Positions 46,065 to 56,109 of a stretch of 64,000 nucleotides of DNA are shown one piece after another. Every line of letters begins with the position of its first letter. Positions within the stretch are counted from its first letter, which is position 1. The notes under the pieces are model-generated. The model made no database searches. It saw only the letters and a program-made list of their open reading frames with translations, and was not told the origin of the DNA. Position numbers and translations under genes: made by a program. This stretch comes from Heterostelium album PN500 (Eukaryota > Evosea > Eumycetozoa > Acytosteliales > Acytosteliaceae). The stretch is from assembly GCF_000004825.1 (NCBI RefSeq), contig NW_008805078.1, forward strand, positions 1,206,069 to 1,270,068. Reading direction: 5' to 3'.

Positions 46065-47466
46065 GAATATTGGTTAATTACATATTCTTTTACTCTAATA
46101 ATAAAAGTATTTTATTTGTAAAGGATAAATAATCATAATTATTTTTTTCTACTTATTTGTTTGTCGTGGTGACCTGTCCATAAAATTTCGCAAAAATTTA
46201 GTGTGTTGTTAAAAATGCGGAAACAAACATTGGTGTGTTGAGTATTTTTCATATTTTCATTGTGTTTGTTAGTATTACTTCTGATGTCAAACAAGTTTCT
46301 TCAAATTTATCTAAATATTTTGATTTCTGTAGTTATTTTTTGTATTTGTTAAAACCATGTAATGGTTGTTTGTTTTTGGTGATTCTTGACCAACTTGTTA
46401 TTTTTGATTTAGTGGAGTGGATCGATAAATTAGTTTATCAGTCAATGATCTTTTGAATTGTTTTAATCTAAACTTAAATAAAAATCCAAATATTTCCAAA
46501 ACTTACTTTTAACTCGATTTACTTTTGATATCTAATCTGTTGTACTGTTTTGAAGTTTGATTAACTGAATTTTATATTATATTTATCTAAATTGATATTC
46601 TTACCTAATTGTCTTTCTATAATTAGTATAAATACTATAAAGAAATATGGACTGATTTCAGGGTCTTGTATTGAAATAAACTTAACAGGTGGGATGATGA
46701 CATACTTCTTAACTGAAGTTCTGTATTAGTTTATCAAAACTGAATTATAAATCAAATCCACTGAATAAAAATAATGATTATTAATCAACTCCAAATCACA
46801 ACAAATAACTTATTAATTTTATCTTGAAGTAGTTACAACTTCCGTAGTAAATAATAACATAGTAGATTATTTATCAACTCCAAATCACAACAAATAGATT
46901 GTATTAAATATTTATTAATTCTATCTTTACATCATAAGTAGAAACACATCATATTATGATAAAAGATAACAACTACAACAAATAATATATTGTATCTCCA
47001 ACCCCACGCTTGGAAAAAAACAAATTCCTGATCTTTTACGAAAAAAAAGGAAAATCAATTTGAAATTATTCTTGGTTTGGATAAACCATTAATTTTTTAT
47101 ATCTAATTTGTTACTAAACAATAAAATAATTATATGAATATCTTTATTTTAATAGATATTCTTTCATATGTATCAAAAATAAAAGTATTTTTTGTAAATT
47201 ATTTACATAATTATCTATATCTAGTTTGTTTATAGAGGTATATAATTTTTTTTTTTTGTCTGTAGTATTATTCTTTTTTTTTTATCTTAAATTTTAATCT
47301 TCATTTTTTCATTGAAAAATTACAGTGTGATAATGATGCAAATCAAAAAGAAATAGGAAAAAATAAAATGAGAATCTTAAAATTAGTGTTTTAACTTTAT
47401 AATTTAAATAAGATTCGCAATGAGTTGGTTTTATATAATAATAAAGTAAAAGTTAAATATAATAAT
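46065..47466. other. Gene-free 1.4 kb after rps5
   Basis: AT-rich. It contains an imperfect local duplication: the phrase ATCAACTCCAAATCACAACA occurs at about 46786 and again at about 46874, each followed by a similar TTATTAATT...TATCTT stretch. A 60-70 bp block near 47180-47252 is shared with DNA at 49460-49545. The last 130 bp before 47467 are shared with the other two copies of the F-box/LRR gene and are probably its promoter. Confidence 0.6.
47176..47252. repeat. Duplicated block, copy A (partner at 49460-49545)
   Basis: AAAAGTATTTT...TTTGTAAA followed by CATAATTATCTATATCTAG and AGAGGTATATAAT is found here and at 49470-49541. The first part also resembles the 3' flank of rps5 at 46105-46140. 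It ties this segment to the rps5 3'-end relic. Confidence 0.75.
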
Positions 47467-48906
47467 ATGGGTCCAAGATGGTCACATATCAAAAAAATTG
47501 ACAACAATCAGTGTGCATTGCCTGATTTGGTTTTGCAAAAGATACTTGAATATCTAAATCATTGTTACGAGCCAGAGACAAAGCTATCACCAAAAACTAC
47601 AGTTACATCAGCAAGATACCTCAAACTTGGATTGGTTTGTAGTTATTGGTTTCTCTACATTGTACCACTCACCATAAAGTCGATGGTTCTAAGTACGAAT
47701 GACACCACTCTACACACCTACCCAAAGCAACTGAAACAATACAATAGTTACATAAACAAACTCAACAAACTCAACAAACACAACAATACCAGTCGTCAGC
47801 CATCTAAAATTGCACTTGAAAAGTTAGAGTTGATTTTCGACACCACCATACAACCTGATTTCACACTGTGGACACTCTTCTACCGTCCTAAACCAGCCAA
47901 CACCAAGAACAACAGACAATGGTTACCAAACAATCAAATTTCACTCACCAAATACTTTACAAACTTGAAAACTATTAAAATCTATAGAATTCAAACGGCT
48001 TCCATCCGAATGGAATCGTTATTATCAACAATTCCTACACTTACGAAACTCAGTATATATCCATCACATGACCGACATCAGTGTGTAGGTGGATTAGAAC
48101 AACTACTTCATAGTTGCACAAACATTGTACGATTCACATATATGCAAGAGGCAGCTGAATATCCAGTTCCATTCAACTTTCCTTGTACATTAAACAAAGT
48201 TAAAACCACAGCAATGTTCATGCCAACCTTGCCAATGATGAACCTAACTAAACTTCATTACAGCATGAACCAACCTCCAAGATCAAATGCTATTGTTGCA
48301 AGATCAAAGTTCACCGGTCAATTCGTTAACTTCTTGCCAAACCTTGTAGATCTCACACTTGTCAATACATACGCACCTGTTTATGGTCCATTCCTTGCTA
48401 GATTACAACACCTCAGATATTTAACGATCAAAGGAGTCTCTATCTTCAAGTCAAACGATGTAGATCACTACAATGAAAGTAAAAAGGTTCAACAACAAAG
48501 TGGTGGTTATGATGATGATGATATAGCTACTACTCCTACTACACCGAATGATATATTCGTAGAGACGTTAATTAAAGATTTGGATTCAATTACCGACCGA
48601 CTTATTCAACTTAAACTTAAAGATCTAGATTTCGACAGTGAATCATTGTGGACAGTGTTAAACAGGATGGATTTATTGCAAAGACTTTCATTAGATACAT
48701 CTAATCCAGATAATAACTATGTACTTCAATTGATTCCTCATCTCGAATTGTCAATGCCATCACTTAGACATGTGACATTCAACGTTAATTTTGACACAGA
48801 GTGGATAACAAGATTGCATGACTTTTTGATTGGTAACGATACACTCACTTCACTCAGCATTGCCAATGTAACATCAGAACAATCACATCTAATTCGCACA
48901 CAATAA
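47467..48906 (+). CDS. F-box/LRR-like protein, copy 1 (C-terminus lost to a frameshift)
   Basis: A 479-residue frame starting MGPRWSHIKKIDNNQ, the same start as its two paralogues. An F-box-like N-terminus (LPDLVLQKILEYLNH ... LGLVCSYWFLYIV) is followed by leucine-rich repeat-like units (LPNLVDLTLVNTYAPVYGPF, LQHLRYLTIKGVSIF, LIQLKLKDLDF). A poly-Asp/Thr loop sits near residue 345. Compared with copy 3, two extra bases after SEQSHLI shift the frame, giving RTQ and stop. The remaining ~70 codons (48907-49121) are still present and recognisable downstream in another frame. An SCF substrate-receptor role is inferred from the fold. Confidence 0.8.
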   Translation: MGPRWSHIKKIDNNQCALPDLVLQKILEYLNHCYEPETKLSPKTTVTSARYLKLGLVCSYWFLYIVPLTIKSMVLSTNDTTLHTYPKQLKQYNSYINKLNKLNKHNNTSRQPSKIALEKLELIFDTTIQPDFTLWTLFYRPKPANTKNNRQWLPNNQISLTKYFTNLKTIKIYRIQTASIRMESLLSTIPTLTKLSIYPSHDRHQCVGGLEQLLHSCTNIVRFTYMQEAAEYPVPFNFPCTLNKVKTTAMFMPTLPMMNLTKLHYSMNQPPRSNAIVARSKFTGQFVNFLPNLVDLTLVNTYAPVYGPFLARLQHLRYLTIKGVSIFKSNDVDHYNESKKVQQQSGGYDDDDIATTPTTPNDIFVETLIKDLDSITDRLIQLKLKDLDFDSESLWTVLNRMDLLQRLSLDTSNPDNNYVLQLIPHLELSMPSLRHVTFNVNFDTEWITRLHDFLIGNDTLTSLSIANVTSEQSHLIRTQ

Positions 48907-49376
48907 TCAATGACAATATCGAGAAGAAACAATCATTACAACAATTAAAGATCGATCATCTTCAACAAACAGATATTCACTCTGATCACATAACAGTAAT
49001 ACCAAAACAACATCCAAGTTCACAAAACAATCCTATTCGTAATATCAAAGAAAAGGTTATACTAAATGAACAGTCGAGAACGCCAATAACAAAGTACTTT
49101 TGTGTTATTTTATCATAAGACAATTAATTGATGACGGTGTCTCTCCAGTAAGGTCCAGTTGGATGTCGATGACAACTAATCTCTTGTTTGTTGGTTGGTA
49201 GGTATTTGAACTCGGTTATTGGTTATGATAAAGGTCACCAGGTATCCACATACATCTCATTCTTTAGGCTGGTGTCGTTATATTATAACACTTCACATCA
49301 CAACAAACGTGTCCACATCGTTTTGCATTCTCTTTTAAATTAACCTCACCCCCTTTTTAAAATCAAAAATCAAAGC

Positions 49377-49510
49377 CAGCAAAAGGATGCATTAGAGAGA
49401 ACCGCCAAATCACACAGATAAGAATATTGGTTAAATAGATATTCTTTTACCTTAACAACAACAATAATAGTAAAAGTATTTTATTTGTAAAGGATATACA
49501 TAATTATCTA
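49377..49510 (+). pseudogene. 3'-end relic of an rps5 gene
   Basis: 49377-49421 reads [14 protein letters not shown] and stop, the exact end of S5. The following ~90 bases match the 3' flank of the intact gene (AAGAATATTGGTTAA, then ATTCTTTTAC, then AAAAGTATTTTATTTGTAAA). The codons are not the same: Ala-Leu-Glu-Arg uses GCA TTA GAG AGA here and GCT CTT GAG CGT in the intact gene. No S5 sequence lies upstream of 49377. It is a scrap of a second, older S5 gene copy. Confidence 0.85.
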
Positions 49511-50031
49511 TATCTAGTTGTTTCTAGAGGTATATAATTATTTTTCAGTTTCTTAAATTGTGCTCTCTAAATTGGTTTTTAAAGAAAACAATGGTGGATA
49601 GGGCAGGGCAACGTGAAAGAATAAACCACCAGAATAATTTATAATTTTAGTAATTAATCAATTGGTTTTAATCTTGTACAAGATTGATTAGTTTATCATC
49701 ATTTAAACTCTCTATTTTTTATCTTTAGAAGTTTAAATAATAAACTAGGCAAAAATAAATCATTCTTTTGTCAAAGATTCAAAAATACACATGTTAAGTC
49801 ATTCATCTTCATTATTAATATTTTGTTACAGATAACATGAAACATTGAAAATCATGCTGGTTGTTTAAACATATTAAGATTGTTATCTAATTGCTATTAA
49901 ATTTATAAAACAAAATTATTTACATTTTGTATTACATATACTTTTAAATTTATCATAAATAACAATAAAATATTTATTTCTATATACATTCTAATGGATA
50001 AGCAAATTACATTATATATATATATATACAT
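49511..50031. other. Intergenic, about 520 bp
   Basis: AT-rich spacer between the rps5 relic and the 3' end of F-box/LRR copy 2, beginning with the shared block 49499-49545 and with a TA repeat near 50012-50027. No gene seen. Confidence 0.5.
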
Positions 50032-50158
50032 TTACATTGCACAACGGTGTTTTGACATTGGTATTCTAGAGTTTTGTGTTAATATAACCTTTTCTTTGAT
50101 ACTACGAATGAGATTGTTCTTTGAATTTCGATGTTGTTTTGGTATTACTGTTATGTGA

Positions 50159-51643
50159 TCAGAGTGAATATCTGTTTGTTGAAGATGATCGATCTTTAAT
50201 TGTTGTAATGATTGTTTCTTCTCGATTATTGTCATTGATTATTGTTGCAATTAGATGTGATTGTTCTGATGTTACATTGGCAATGCTGAGTGAAGTGAGT
50301 GTATCGTTACCAATTAAAAAGTCATGCAATCTTGTTATCCACTCTGTGTCAAAATTAACATTGAATGTCACATGTCTAAGTGATGGCATTGACAATTCGA
50401 GATGAGGAATCAATTGAAGTACATAGTTATTAACTGGTTCCGATGTATCTAATGAAAGTCTTTGCAATAAATCCATCTTGTTTAACACTGTCCACAATGA
50501 TTCACTGTCGAAATCTAGATCTTTAAGTTTAAGTTGAATAAGTCGGTCGGTAATTGAATCTAAATCTCTAAGTAATGTCTCTACGAATGTATCAATCGGT
50601 GTTGTAGCATCATCACCATTTTGTCGCTGTACCTTTTTACTTTTCTTGTAGCTATCTACATCGTTTGACTTGAAGATAGACACATCTCTGATTGTTAGAT
50701 ATCTGAGGTGTTGTAATCTAGCAAGGAATGGACCATAAACAGGTGCGTATGTATTGACAAGTGTGAGATCTACGAGGTTTGGTAAGAGGTGAATGAGTTC
50801 GCCAGTGAACTTTGAGCTTCCAGCACTAGCTCTTGATCTTTGGTTTTGATTCATGCTGTAATGAAGTTTAGTTAGATTCATCATTGGCAAGGTTGGCATG
50901 AACATTGCTGTGGTTTTGATTTTGTTTAATGTACAGGGAAAGTTGAATGCCACCGAAAAGCCTGCAGCTTTTTGCATATATGTGAATCGTACAATGTTTG
51001 TGCAACTATGAAGTAGTTGCTCAAGACCTTGTACATACTGTCTTTGGTCATGCGATGGATATATACTGAGTTTCGTAAGTGTAGGAATTGTCGATAATAC
51101 CGATTCCATTCGAATTGAAGCCGTTTGAATCCGATAGATCTTAATAGTTTTCAAGTTGGTATAGTATTTGGTGAGTGAAACTTGATTGTTTGGTAACCAT
51201 TGTCTGTTGTTCTTGGTGTTGGTTGGTCGAGGACGATAGAAGAGTGTCCAGAGTGTGAAATTAGGTCGTCTAATGGTATCGAAAATCAACTCTAACTTTT
51301 CAAGTGCAATTTTCGATGGTTCACGACTGGTATTGTTGTGTTTGTTGAGATTGTTGATGTAACTATTGTATTGTTTCAGTTGTTTTGGGTAGGTGTGTAG
51401 AGTGTTGCCATTCGTACTTAGAACCATCGATTTTGTGGTGAGTGGTACAATGTAGAGAAACCAATAACTACAAACCAATCCAAGTTCGAGGTATCTTGAT
51501 GATGTAACTGTAGTTTTTGGTGATAGCTTTGTCTCTGGCTCATAACAATGATTTAGATACTCAAGTATCTTTCGCAACACCAAATCAGGCAATGAACACT
51601 GATTGTTGTCAATCTTTTTGATATGTGACCATCTTATACCCAT
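50159..51643 (-). CDS. F-box/LRR-like protein, copy 2 (C-terminus frameshifted)
   Basis: A 494-residue frame starting MGIRWSHIKKIDNNQ. The domain plan is as in copy 1: F-box-like LPDLVLRKILEYLNH and leucine-rich repeat-like units to LTSLSIANVTSEQSHL. After IATIINDN an extra A, compared with copy 3, shifts the frame, so the last 21 residues (REETIITTIKDRSSSTNRYS) are out of the family frame. The normal ending continues in the next frame at 50032-50230 (EKKQSLQQLKIDHLQQTDIH ...). It may still make a protein with an altered tail. It faces copy 1 tail to tail and copy 3 head to head. Confidence 0.82.
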   Translation of the reverse strand: MGIRWSHIKKIDNNQCSLPDLVLRKILEYLNHCYEPETKLSPKTTVTSSRYLELGLVCSYWFLYIVPLTTKSMVLSTNGNTLHTYPKQLKQYNSYINNLNKHNNTSREPSKIALEKLELIFDTIRRPNFTLWTLFYRPRPTNTKNNRQWLPNNQVSLTKYYTNLKTIKIYRIQTASIRMESVLSTIPTLTKLSIYPSHDQRQYVQGLEQLLHSCTNIVRFTYMQKAAGFSVAFNFPCTLNKIKTTAMFMPTLPMMNLTKLHYSMNQNQRSRASAGSSKFTGELIHLLPNLVDLTLVNTYAPVYGPFLARLQHLRYLTIRDVSIFKSNDVDSYKKSKKVQRQNGDDATTPIDTFVETLLRDLDSITDRLIQLKLKDLDFDSESLWTVLNKMDLLQRLSLDTSEPVNNYVLQLIPHLELSMPSLRHVTFNVNFDTEWITRLHDFLIGNDTLTSLSIANVTSEQSHLIATIINDNNREETIITTIKDRSSSTNRYSL

Positions 51644-51790
51644 TCTATTATTATATTTAACTTTTACTTTATTATAAAACTAGCTAACTCATTACTAATC
51701 TTTATTATATAAATTATAAAGTTTAAAACACTAATTTTACAATTATCTTTTTTATTTTTTTTCTTATTTCTTTTTGATTTGCATTTTGAT
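51644..51790 (-). promoter_or_regulatory. Conserved upstream region of F-box/LRR copy 2
   Basis: This stretch, read on the minus strand, matches the DNA before copy 1 (47330-47466) and copy 3 (53340-53488). Shared phrases are AATCAAAAAGAAATA, AAAATTAGTGTTTTAAACTT-like, and TTATATAATAATAAAGTAAA just before the ATG. Shared sequence may simply reflect recent duplication, but the segment holds the start region and probably the promoter. Confidence 0.5.
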
Positions 51791-52122
51791 CACACCTCAA
51801 TTTTTCAACGAAACAATGAAGTTTGAAAAAAAAAAAATTGATACTAAAATCATTTATTTCTCTTACTCAATAATTAAATTAAATTTTGTAGAATTAAATA
51901 AATACATTTAGGGGGAACAGAACACTAATTAGTTCAAAGAGTTCATATTTTTGGACACATTCAAGTTGCCTGAGTATCTTGAGTAAAATATGTTTTCCCT
52001 CAATTTATAACCACTTAAAAGATAATAAGTTCAACTATAGATGTAGTTTTAAAAAAATAAATAAACCATTCTCTTTTTAAAAATAAACAATCAAACAAAC
52101 TCTTTTTTTGTATAATAAAAAC
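51791..52122. other. Intergenic, 330 bp
   Basis: AT-rich spacer between the start region of F-box/LRR copy 2 and the first small peptide gene. The last ~50 bases should be that gene's leader. Nothing else seen. Confidence 0.5.
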
Positions 52123-52367
52123 ATGAAATTTTCCATCTTATTAATGCTTTTTCTTTTCGGTATCCTTCTAACCTTTGCTTATGCAAACTCAAGTGAAAGA
52201 TGCACTAAATTAGCTAATACTTTCTTTCAACAATGTAAAACAATGAGTGAATACACAGTTGTAAGTATTTGAAATAGAATGTTACAAACTGTTAACTAAT
52301 TTTAATTGTTTTTTAATAGTGCGAAGTTCTAAAAAATAGATTTCTATCAACTTGTCGTCTTCCATGA
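52123..52367 (+). CDS. Small secreted Cys-rich peptide 1
   Basis: Two exons (52123-52260 and 52320-52367) join in phase 0 to give 61 residues. A strong signal peptide (MKFSILLMLFLFGILLTFAY) is followed by a mature part of about 40 residues beginning ANSSERCTKLANTFFQQC and, from exon 2, CEVLKNRFLSTCRLP. The mature peptide has four Cys with C-x10-C in the first half and C-x10-C in the second, which suggests a two-helix hairpin closed by two disulphides. The intron is 59 nt with GTAAGT and TAG ends. I know no named family. A secreted signal, toxin-like or antimicrobial peptide are all possible. A paralogue lies 0.6 kb downstream. Confidence 0.75.
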
Positions 52368-52983
52368 ATATCATATAAATGAACTTTCTTCTTTCCATTC
52401 TCCTATATTTTCAAACGATCTTTTTTGATTTCTTTTAATTTAATTAAAAATTTAAATAAATGTTAACGATTTAGATTAAATTTCCGACATTCTGGTTAAA
52501 CTTTAAAATAAATTCCTATGAATTTCGATGGTATAACATTGTTGGTAGTGTTAAATTGTTATTAATGATATATAAATAAAAGTTATAAGTTTTGTTTTAT
52601 TTAATAGTATTAAATTATCGACCTGAACTTTAGTATACCTTTTTTTTGTTTAAAACCAACACGTCGAAAAATGTTTAAAATGCTATCAGTTTCTATCGAT
52701 GAAAAGAAAAGGATTGTTATTGTCTGATTGATCTCGTTACATTGTATGGATCCCAAGAAAAGCTGTATTACAGTGGTTTAAAAACAAGTTATTATTATCA
52801 TACATACACAAATGTTACTACCTATTTAATCAAAAATAATAATATATTTATTATAAATCGATTTATAATGATGTTCAAATTGATTTTAATTAATAATTCT
52901 ATTTAATATTGAAATAGTTTTATATCATTTTTTGCATAATATAATAAAATAATCACCAACAACAGCCTAAACTAATTAAATAA
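52368..52983. other. Intergenic, 616 bp
   Basis: AT-rich spacer between the two peptide genes. A short plus frame at 52670-52727 (MFKMLSVSIDEKKRIVIV) is not enough to call. Nothing else recognised. Confidence 0.5.
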
Positions 52984-53238
52984 ATGAAACAATTTGCTAT
53001 TTTATTATTGGTTGCTCTTTTGGGTATGCTTTTAACTTTGGCATCTGCAAACTCTAATGATAGATGCACTCAATTAGCTAATGCTGTCTTTGATCAATGT
53101 AGAGAAGGTCATGATTATAGAACCATATGTATTAAAATATAATAAAATAGTTTTAAATCTATTAACCAAAAGTTTAATTTTTTTTTTTCTCTATAGTGTG
53201 AAAGTCTATATGAAAGCTATTTAACAAATTGTAACTAA
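52984..53238 (+). CDS. Small secreted Cys-rich peptide 2 (splice donor unclear)
   Basis: A paralogue of peptide 1. The first exon from 52984 codes for a signal peptide (MKQFAILLLVALLGMLLTLA) and then ANSNDRCTQLANAVFDQCRE and GHDYRTI. A second exon at 53197-53238 reads CESLYESYLTNCN, with the same C-x10-C spacing after a TATAG acceptor. The donor is a problem: by alignment it should follow the ATA codon at 53146, but the bases there are TGTATT. Using that GT puts the second exon out of frame. Unspliced RNA would read CIKI and stop, giving a three-Cys peptide of about 58 residues. It is either a broken-splice copy or a gene with another exon arrangement. Confidence 0.6.
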
Positions 53239-53488
53239 GAGTGAATGATTAGTTATTAATGTAAATAAACTTGCTTTTCATTTTTATGATTTAATTAAAA
53301 ATAGATTGTTTTTCAAAAAAAAACCAATAACAATTCGACGAATGTGTGTGTGATTGCAAATCAAATCAAAAAGAAATAAGAAAAAAAAAATAAAAAGATA
53401 ATTGTAAAATTAGTGTTTTAACTTTATAGTTTAAACCATAGGATTAGTAATGAGTTATAAACGTTTTATATAATAATAAAGTAAAAAA

Positions 53489-55099
53489 ATGGGTATAAGA
53501 TGGTCACATATCAAAAAGATTGACAACAATCAGTGTTCATTGCCTGATTTGGTGTTGCGAAAGATACTTGAGTATCTAAATCATTGTTACGACGTAGAGA
53601 CCAAGGTATTCCCAAAAACTACAGTTACATCAGCAAGATACCTCGAACTTGGATTGGTTTGTAGTTATTGGTTTCTCTACATTGTACCACTCACCATAAA
53701 GTCGATGGTTCTAAGTACGAATGGCAACACTCTACACACCTACCCAAAACAACTGAAACAATACAATAGTTACATCAACAAACTCAACAAACTCAACAAT
53801 ACCAGTCGTGAACCATCTAAAATTGCACTCGAAAAGTTAGAGTTGATATTCGATACCATTAGACGACCTAATTTCACACTCTGGACACTCTTCTATCGTC
53901 CTCGACCAACCAACACCAAGAACAACAGACAATGGTTACCAAACAATCAAGTTTCACTCACCAAATACTATACCAACTTGAAAACTATTAAGATCTATCG
54001 GATTCAAACGGCTTCAATTCGAATGGAGTCGGTATTATCGACAATTCCTACACTCTCTAAACTCTGTATTTATCCATCACATGATAGACTTCAGTATGTC
54101 CGAGGGTTAGAACAACTACTTCATAGTTGCACAAACATTGTACGATTCACATATATGCAAAGAGCTGCTGGCTATCCAGTTCCATTCAACTTTCCTTGTA
54201 CATTAAACAAAGTCAAAACCACAGCAATGTTCATGCCAACAATACCAATGATGAACCTAACTAAACTTCATTGCAACATGAACCAAAAAGCAAGAGTAAC
54301 ATTAGCGGCAAGTGCTAAATTCGACGGGCACTTCCTTCACCTCTTACCAAACCTTGTAGATCTCACACTTGTCAATACATACGCACCTGTTAACGGTCCA
54401 TTCCTTGCTAGATTACAACACCTCAGATATCTAACAATCAAAGGTGTGTCTGTCTTTCAAAAAAACAACAATGAAGTAGATCATTACAGTAACAAAAAAG
54501 ATGAATCTAGTGATGATGGTGATGTAGCTACTACCACTTCCGATTCTTTCAAAGATATACTACTTAGAGATTTAGATTCAATTACCGACCGACTTATTCA
54601 ACTTAAACTTAAAGATCTAGATTTCGACAGTGAATCATTGTGGTCAGTGTTAAACAAGATGGATTTGTTGCAAAGACTTTCATTAGATACATCGGAGCCA
54701 GTTAATAACTATGTACTTCAATTGATTCCTCATCTCGAATTGTCAATGCCATCACTTAGACATGTGACATTCAACGTTAATTTTGACACAGAATGGATAA
54801 CAAGATTGCATGACTTTTTAATTGGTAACGATACACTCACTTCACTCAGCATTGCCAATGTAACATCAGAACAATCACATCTAATTGCAACAATAATCAA
54901 TGACAATATCGAGAAGAAACAATCATTACAACAATTAAAGATCGATCATCTTCAACAAACAGATATTCACTCTGATCACATAACAGTAATACCAAAACAA
55001 CATCGAAATTCAAAGAACAATCTCATTCGTAATATCAAAGAAAAGATTATACTAAATGAACAGTCGAGAACGCCAATATCACGACATTGTGCAATGTAA
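53489..55099 (+). CDS. F-box/LRR-like protein, copy 3 (full length)
   Basis: 536 residues, the only one of the three copies with an intact C-terminus. It starts MGIRWSHIKKIDNNQ, and an F-box-like segment (LPDLVLRKILEYLNHCYD ... LGLVCSYWFLYIVPL) is followed by divergent leucine-rich repeat-like units. A charged loop near residues 330-350 differs between all three copies in length and sequence. The family tail runs IATIINDNIEKKQSLQQLKI and then DHLQQTDIHSDHITVIPKQH to the stop. It probably acts as an F-box adaptor for ubiquitin ligase; the substrate is unknown. Long stretches are nearly identical to copies 1 and 2. Confidence 0.88.
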   Translation: MGIRWSHIKKIDNNQCSLPDLVLRKILEYLNHCYDVETKVFPKTTVTSARYLELGLVCSYWFLYIVPLTIKSMVLSTNGNTLHTYPKQLKQYNSYINKLNKLNNTSREPSKIALEKLELIFDTIRRPNFTLWTLFYRPRPTNTKNNRQWLPNNQVSLTKYYTNLKTIKIYRIQTASIRMESVLSTIPTLSKLCIYPSHDRLQYVRGLEQLLHSCTNIVRFTYMQRAAGYPVPFNFPCTLNKVKTTAMFMPTIPMMNLTKLHCNMNQKARVTLAASAKFDGHFLHLLPNLVDLTLVNTYAPVNGPFLARLQHLRYLTIKGVSVFQKNNNEVDHYSNKKDESSDDGDVATTTSDSFKDILLRDLDSITDRLIQLKLKDLDFDSESLWSVLNKMDLLQRLSLDTSEPVNNYVLQLIPHLELSMPSLRHVTFNVNFDTEWITRLHDFLIGNDTLTSLSIANVTSEQSHLIATIINDNIEKKQSLQQLKIDHLQQTDIHSDHITVIPKQHRNSKNNLIRNIKEKIILNEQSRTPISRHCAM

Positions 55100-56109
55100 T
55101 ATATATTCTAATAAAATACCATTTATTTTTTATTTATTTATTAAGTAACTTCTCTTAAATTTACAATAATAAGACTATATCTATTAAGTTTCCAATAGAA
55201 TTAATCACCATTTTAATTCCTTGGTCAGGTTCAAAAGGTGTCATTTGAGATCTTCTAACGCTCCAAATGGTAGGACAACATGATTTAGTGTCTTAGCACC
55301 AACTCTTCTCTGATAAACACTTATCAAATAACAATCAGAGGGAATGTCTGTTTGTTAAAGATGATCTGTCTTTAAGTTTATCAATGTAGTCATGCTGGTT
55401 TTGTTTGTTTATATGGGTGTTAGGATGTCAGCAAATCGATAACCTGGGATATCTTGCTGGTAGGTCCATAAGACAGTAGTTTCTACGGGTTTTAGCGGAG
55501 GATCACCCCCTTGACAAAATGTTAGCTAACATTGATAGTTTTGTTTGAGATCGATGGTTTGTGGAGAATAAGATCCAGCTTTTCTAACTAGTGACTAGCT
55601 CATTTCTACCGATCAATGTGTGAACTGTCTGTATTTATTATTTGTTAATATGAATGATAATGCTGAAAAGTAAACAATTGACTTACGCTTAAATTAACAC
55701 TCTAATTCTATCATCGATTTAATATATCTCTTTACTCTTGATCATCAATATTCTTTTTCTTTTCGCAAAACTGGCTCTTGCTTGTAACCATAAATCAAAT
55801 AAAACAAAAAAAACCACTCTGATCATATTACAGTAAAATTACTATTTTTTTTACCATCTAGTACCAAACTTAAAGATTAGTTTATATCTTTTATACTTTT
55901 AATTTATAAAGTTTAAACAATATATTAACAATAAGTACAAATTAAGATGTATTCAAATATATAAGTCTTAATTTAAAAAAATAAAAATAAAAAATAAAAA
56001 AAAATAAAAAAGAAAAAAAGTTATAAATTCAAACATGACAATTATTTAGTACGGAATGGTGACAGTTGATGTTTTGAAGAAAAAATAATTTTTAAAAAAA
56101 ATAATTTAT
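55100..56109. other. Gene-free 1 kb with scraps of neighbouring families
   Basis: At 55336-55380 the minus strand carries a decayed piece of the F-box/LRR C-terminal tail (compare AAAGATCGATCATCTTCAAC in copy 3 with AAAGACAGATCATCTTTAAC here). At 55815-55840 the plus strand has another bit (ACTCTGATCATATTACAGTAA). At 55738-55800 a run coding LLIINILFLFAKLALACNH resembles a signal peptide of the small peptide family without its ATG. None is a usable gene. Confidence 0.55.

Noticed and set aside
46235-46456. 73-codon plus-strand frame after rps5
   Set aside because: Hydrophobic and T-rich with codons as AT-rich as the spacer; likely chance.
46786-46900. Direct repeats after rps5 as a CRISPR-like or mobile array
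   Set aside because: Only two imperfect copies in a eukaryotic AT-rich spacer; simple local duplication.
52670-52727. Short frame MFKMLSVSIDEKKRIVIV as a transposase N-terminus
   Set aside because: Only 18 codons and the match to helix-turn-helix starts is too vague.
55738-55830. Third small secreted peptide gene
   Set aside because: Signal-like hydrophobic run but no ATG, only one Cys, and no second exon; kept only as a note in the spacer entry.
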